64,000 nucleotides of DNA from CBDFMG01 sp965221205 [NCBI: bacterium] (GTDB lineage Bacteria; SM23-31), in assembly GCA_965221205.1 (NCBI GenBank), contig OZ244870.1, positions 496,001 to 560,000 on the forward strand, given 5' to 3'. A program made the translations under genes and the position numbers. This document shows, in pieces, positions 61,608-64,000 of the stretch. The notes below the pieces were generated by a model. That model saw only the letters and a list, made by a program, of their open reading frames with translations, ran no database searches and was not told where the DNA came from. The stretch's first letter is position 1. Every line of letters starts with the position of its first letter.

Positions 61608-62193
61608 GCTTCTTTTGTGTGTATTAGACCGCATTCTTTTCCTCGTTGTCAGGGTTTTCATATTGGATACAATAAGTTTATCTGAAGTACAAGAAAGACG
61701 ATATAATAACGATAAGGAACACACTGTTAAAATTCGGTCGTGGGAGGCCGGAGTATTCTTATATAATCAAGCTAGAGATAGGGAAGGATTACTCCAAAGC
61801 AAACTTGCAGGAATTTTGACTATTTTGTCAATATTAGTTGGATTATTCAGCCTCAGTGTCGTAATGCCTACATATTCCCCATGTCTAATACAATACTTCT
61901 TACAATGCTTCTGTCTAGTTCTTGTATTTTCTGGAATTATTTCGGCGATTGGAGCATTATCTATTTCTACGGTAGTGGTGCCAGATTTAGATGATTTTTC
62001 TACTCCACCTTCTTTCGATACTAAAACCAGAAAAGAATTTGAAGATGCGATAATTGATATGGGGTGTAGATCAGACTTTCAAGCAGATTGTGTCAAAATC
62101 TCACTAGTTGTCATTTTTATTTCGATTACTCTGTACATACTTGGTTTTCTTTTTAAACCCTTCTTTTTACATAACCTTCTATTAAGTATTTAA
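61600..62193 (+). CDS. Small membrane protein of the graspetide-like operon
   Basis: About 197 residues, starting at the ATG at 61600 or the GTG at 61594; either start overlaps the end of the ATP-grasp gene. There are three to four hydrophobic segments: the N-terminus, GILTILSILVGLFSLSV, FCLVLVFSGIISAIGALSI and LVVIFISITLYILGFLF. A soluble helical stretch before the second (WEAGVFLYNQARDREGLLQS) resembles the linker of two- or three-helix effector or sensor proteins. I do not recognise a family. Export, immunity or an unrelated role are all possible; the tight overlap suggests it works with the peptide. Confidence 0.65.
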   Translation: MNKLLLCVLDRILFLVVRVFILDTISLSEVQERRYNNDKEHTVKIRSWEAGVFLYNQARDREGLLQSKLAGILTILSILVGLFSLSVVMPTYSPCLIQYFLQCFCLVLVFSGIISAIGALSISTVVVPDLDDFSTPPSFDTKTRKEFEDAIIDMGCRSDFQADCVKISLVVIFISITLYILGFLFKPFFLHNLLLSI

Positions 62194-62276
62194 ATATACA
62201 TTTAAAAGTTCTGTTATTTAACTAGTTCTCTCCACACAATTTCCTTAAGATTCTGCAAATTAACTCTATCTCATAG

Positions 62277-62310
62277 GATTGCGAATCGTGCAGCCCGAGG
62301 AGTAGAATAC
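62277..62310 (+). repeat. Dispersed intergenic repeat, copy 9
   Basis: This copy retains GGATTGCGAATCGTGCAGCC then CGAGGAGTAGAAT, 84 bp after the membrane-protein gene and next to a bidirectional terminator. Confidence 0.85.
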
Positions 62311-62319
62311 GATTGGTTT

Positions 62320-62353
62320 AATAAGCCCTGAAGAAAATCATTCAGGGCTTATT
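62320..62353. terminator. Bidirectional terminator between convergent genes
   Basis: A perfect 13-bp stem AATAAGCCCTGAA / TTCAGGGCTTATT encloses an 8-nt loop, with T-rich sequence on one side and A-rich on the other. It lies between the graspetide-like operon and the minus-strand M24-like gene. Confidence 0.85.
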
Positions 62354-62426
62354 TGTTGTATATCTCACACAATACCATTTGCGATTAATATTAAAACTGT
62401 TCTTTCATTCTCAAACCTGTTGCAGA

Positions 62427-63908
62427 TCAATGAATCAGTAATATTTTCTCATTTGGTGGATGAAGAAATTCAACTCCCCGGTTTGTTAGAACATGATTGC
62501 CCGATATACTGATGGATATCGGAAAACCGGGCCTCTCGGGAAGGTTTGTGTGTACCTGAAATTCATGTGAAAATAGATGATTCTCCTGGAACGTCAAATG
62601 GTCCCGGTCTGAGCGGAACGGCGAAACTGAGGGACCGACAGACACACTTGTGCCCCCTGAAGTAGCGGTTCCGTTATTAATACCCTGGCTGTTAAGGTCA
62701 AGGGAAAATCCTGATCTGTCCGTGTTAGCCAACGATTTCTGAATGAGTTTATAATCTTCCGTGCCAACATCGGTAAAGGGCGTATGGATGTAACCTGCTT
62801 CTTCCATTGCTGATACGACAATCTCAAAAGTCTCACCACCTGTTCTGCCAACTTTTATGTTTTTACGAATTATCTCACGAGCTTCTAACCCTTTGTCAAA
62901 GGCATATTGTATACTCCTGGGAACACTTGTTTCCCCTTCCCTCATAATATATGCATTGCGTTTGAAAACTGTCGCAAAGTAGTCCAGGTATTTAAGCCCA
63001 AGATCGTACGTAAAAAAATCACCTCGCTGTAAAACATAGTCATTGTGATGAATCCACCACCTGGCATCGGGCGGATCAATGGGTTCGGATTTTGCTGAAT
63101 AAAGAACCCGGGGGAGAAGTATACCATCACCACGATCTTTTCTTATTAAATTTTTTTCATAGAGACGCTGCTGAACCCACCATCCTACATCCCCCAGCGT
63201 TGTTACACCGGGCGTGATAACTTCACGAGAAAGAGCTCGTTCAAGGATCTGGCGGTGTATCTCTGCACCATTTGCAAAAGCAATTATTTCCCGTTGCACT
63301 CTTCTCACCCTGAAGTCGGTGATCACGGCCTCGGCAGACACTATCCGTGCCGAATACTTCTGCCCCAGGATCTTTTCCAGCTTTAGATATTGAGTATATG
63401 AGATTCCGTCTGCCACAGCGAGCCAATCGGATGAATTAATTGCGATCGTTTTCGGATCACGTTCAGCAATAAATTCTGTTATCTCGTTGTAGACTCCAGG
63501 ATCTTGTTTGCCGAAATCATAACCAGCAATTGCTCGTTCGACATCAAGAGAGCCGAAAATATCAAAAAAATCGGGATGCCCTCCACTTCCAAAAAGAGCC
63601 CTTTCGATCCTGTCCCCTCCTCTGTCTGTAAATATCAAATAACCTGATACCGATCCAAAATGCAAAGCCATCGGGTCGGAGAAACCAGCACGAATGACAT
63701 GGATCCACATATCCACATTATTGTCGCGCATGGCTCCCGGCAAAATAAGGTCAAGTTTTTCCTTTCTAATCAGATGAATGATTTCTTGTTGAGCTTTTGC
63801 ATTCAGACCTTTTTCCTGTGCACTAGATATAGATACTGCAAACACCATATATAATATTAAATGTAAACTCAAAAACACTCTTTTGGTAACGAAGTTTTCT
63901 TTAGACAT
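62427..63908 (-). CDS. Secreted M24-fold protein with partial metal site
   Basis: This 493-residue protein has a signal peptide (cleavage near ISSAQ) and a GGAGG ribosome site upstream on the minus strand. The N-terminal domain is typical (KLDLILPGAMRDNNVDMWIH). In the pita-bread domain the first Asp is kept (FTYDLGL) and so is the first Glu (FSHEFQV). The second Asp is Val (ATVFKRN), the His is Asn (DLNSQG) and the last Glu is lost (SISGNHVLTNRG). It is closest in layout to the complete member at 31019. The frame is intact; catalysis by the normal M24 mechanism is unlikely. Confidence 0.82.
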   Translation of the reverse strand: MSKENFVTKRVFLSLHLILYMVFAVSISSAQEKGLNAKAQQEIIHLIRKEKLDLILPGAMRDNNVDMWIHVIRAGFSDPMALHFGSVSGYLIFTDRGGDRIERALFGSGGHPDFFDIFGSLDVERAIAGYDFGKQDPGVYNEITEFIAERDPKTIAINSSDWLAVADGISYTQYLKLEKILGQKYSARIVSAEAVITDFRVRRVQREIIAFANGAEIHRQILERALSREVITPGVTTLGDVGWWVQQRLYEKNLIRKDRGDGILLPRVLYSAKSEPIDPPDARWWIHHNDYVLQRGDFFTYDLGLKYLDYFATVFKRNAYIMREGETSVPRSIQYAFDKGLEAREIIRKNIKVGRTGGETFEIVVSAMEEAGYIHTPFTDVGTEDYKLIQKSLANTDRSGFSLDLNSQGINNGTATSGGTSVSVGPSVSPFRSDRDHLTFQENHLFSHEFQVHTNLPERPGFPISISISGNHVLTNRGVEFLHPPNEKILLIH

Positions 63909-64000
63909 AGTATACCTCCACTTGTTCTATGTAAAGAATTCGTGGTATTAAAAACGAGTTGGAATTTTTGTTTATATGAGGAAAAAATTAGCATAAATAT

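Noticed and set aside
23157-62310. CRISPR array or integron attC sites formed by the dispersed repeat
   Set aside because: Copies are kilobases apart, vary in length, lack palindromic structure, and there are no cas genes or integron integrase.

Overview
The window comes from a Gram-negative bacterium of the Bacteroidota/Calditrichota/Neomarinimicrobiota (FCB) kind. The evidence is two SusC/SusD outer-membrane import pairs, a type IX secretion C-terminal sorting domain, a Smr-fused MutS2, many secreted hydrolases with Sec or lipoprotein signals, and AGGAGG-type ribosome binding sites on the best genes. I cannot fix the phylum from the sequence alone.

Layout. Positions 1-6.9 kb are ordinary core genome: mutS2, a SAM methyltransferase, dnaG and a secreted M14 carboxypeptidase, all intact. 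At 7.3 kb lies a tRNA with a CAT anticodon, followed by a decayed tyrosine integrase; a 45-nt copy of the tRNA 3' half (2 mismatches) sits at 39.1 kb. These mark the ends of an old tRNA-integrated island of about 31.8 kb. The island carries a thioredoxin/outer-membrane protein pair, an IS1595-type remnant, a secreted redoxin, a two-component system, two SusC/SusD pairs plus SusD leftovers, an M28-family protein, an MBL-fold lipoprotein, M24-fold secreted proteins, and decaying DUF885, amidinotransferase and sodium/solute symporter genes. The middle (23.3-25.0 kb) is a patchwork of gene scraps ending in two tRNA fragments.

Beyond 39.2 kb the accessory character continues: an M28 pseudogene, an alpha-L-fucosidase, a GH3 pseudogene, a VPS10/BNR-type pseudogene, a malate synthase G pseudogene, a two-gene GMC dehydrogenase operon, a phage-type Rep remnant, a HEAT/restriction-modification remnant, a second IS1595 remnant, and a small RiPP (graspetide-like) cluster at 60.5-62.2 kb.

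Three patterns run through the accessory part. (1) A family of secreted M24 (pita-bread, creatinase/aminopeptidase P fold) proteins is present at nine loci; only two keep all five expected metal ligands. (2) A non-coding repeat of about 45-75 bp occurs nine times, always on the + strand, mostly just after a gene of this set; a second short element with an inverted repeat (TGATAT-N5-ATATCA) lies upstream of four of the genes. (3) Gene decay is extensive: frameshifts, nonsense codons and large internal deletions. The coherent theme is import (SusC/SusD, symporter) and extracellular breakdown (M14, M28, M24, DUF885, GH29, GH3) of peptides and glycans, in a region that is being repeatedly duplicated and eroded. 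The best candidate for an undescribed system is the 53-residue peptide / ATP-grasp ligase / membrane protein operon; the second is the cassette-like array of M24 pseudo-enzymes with its shared repeat.
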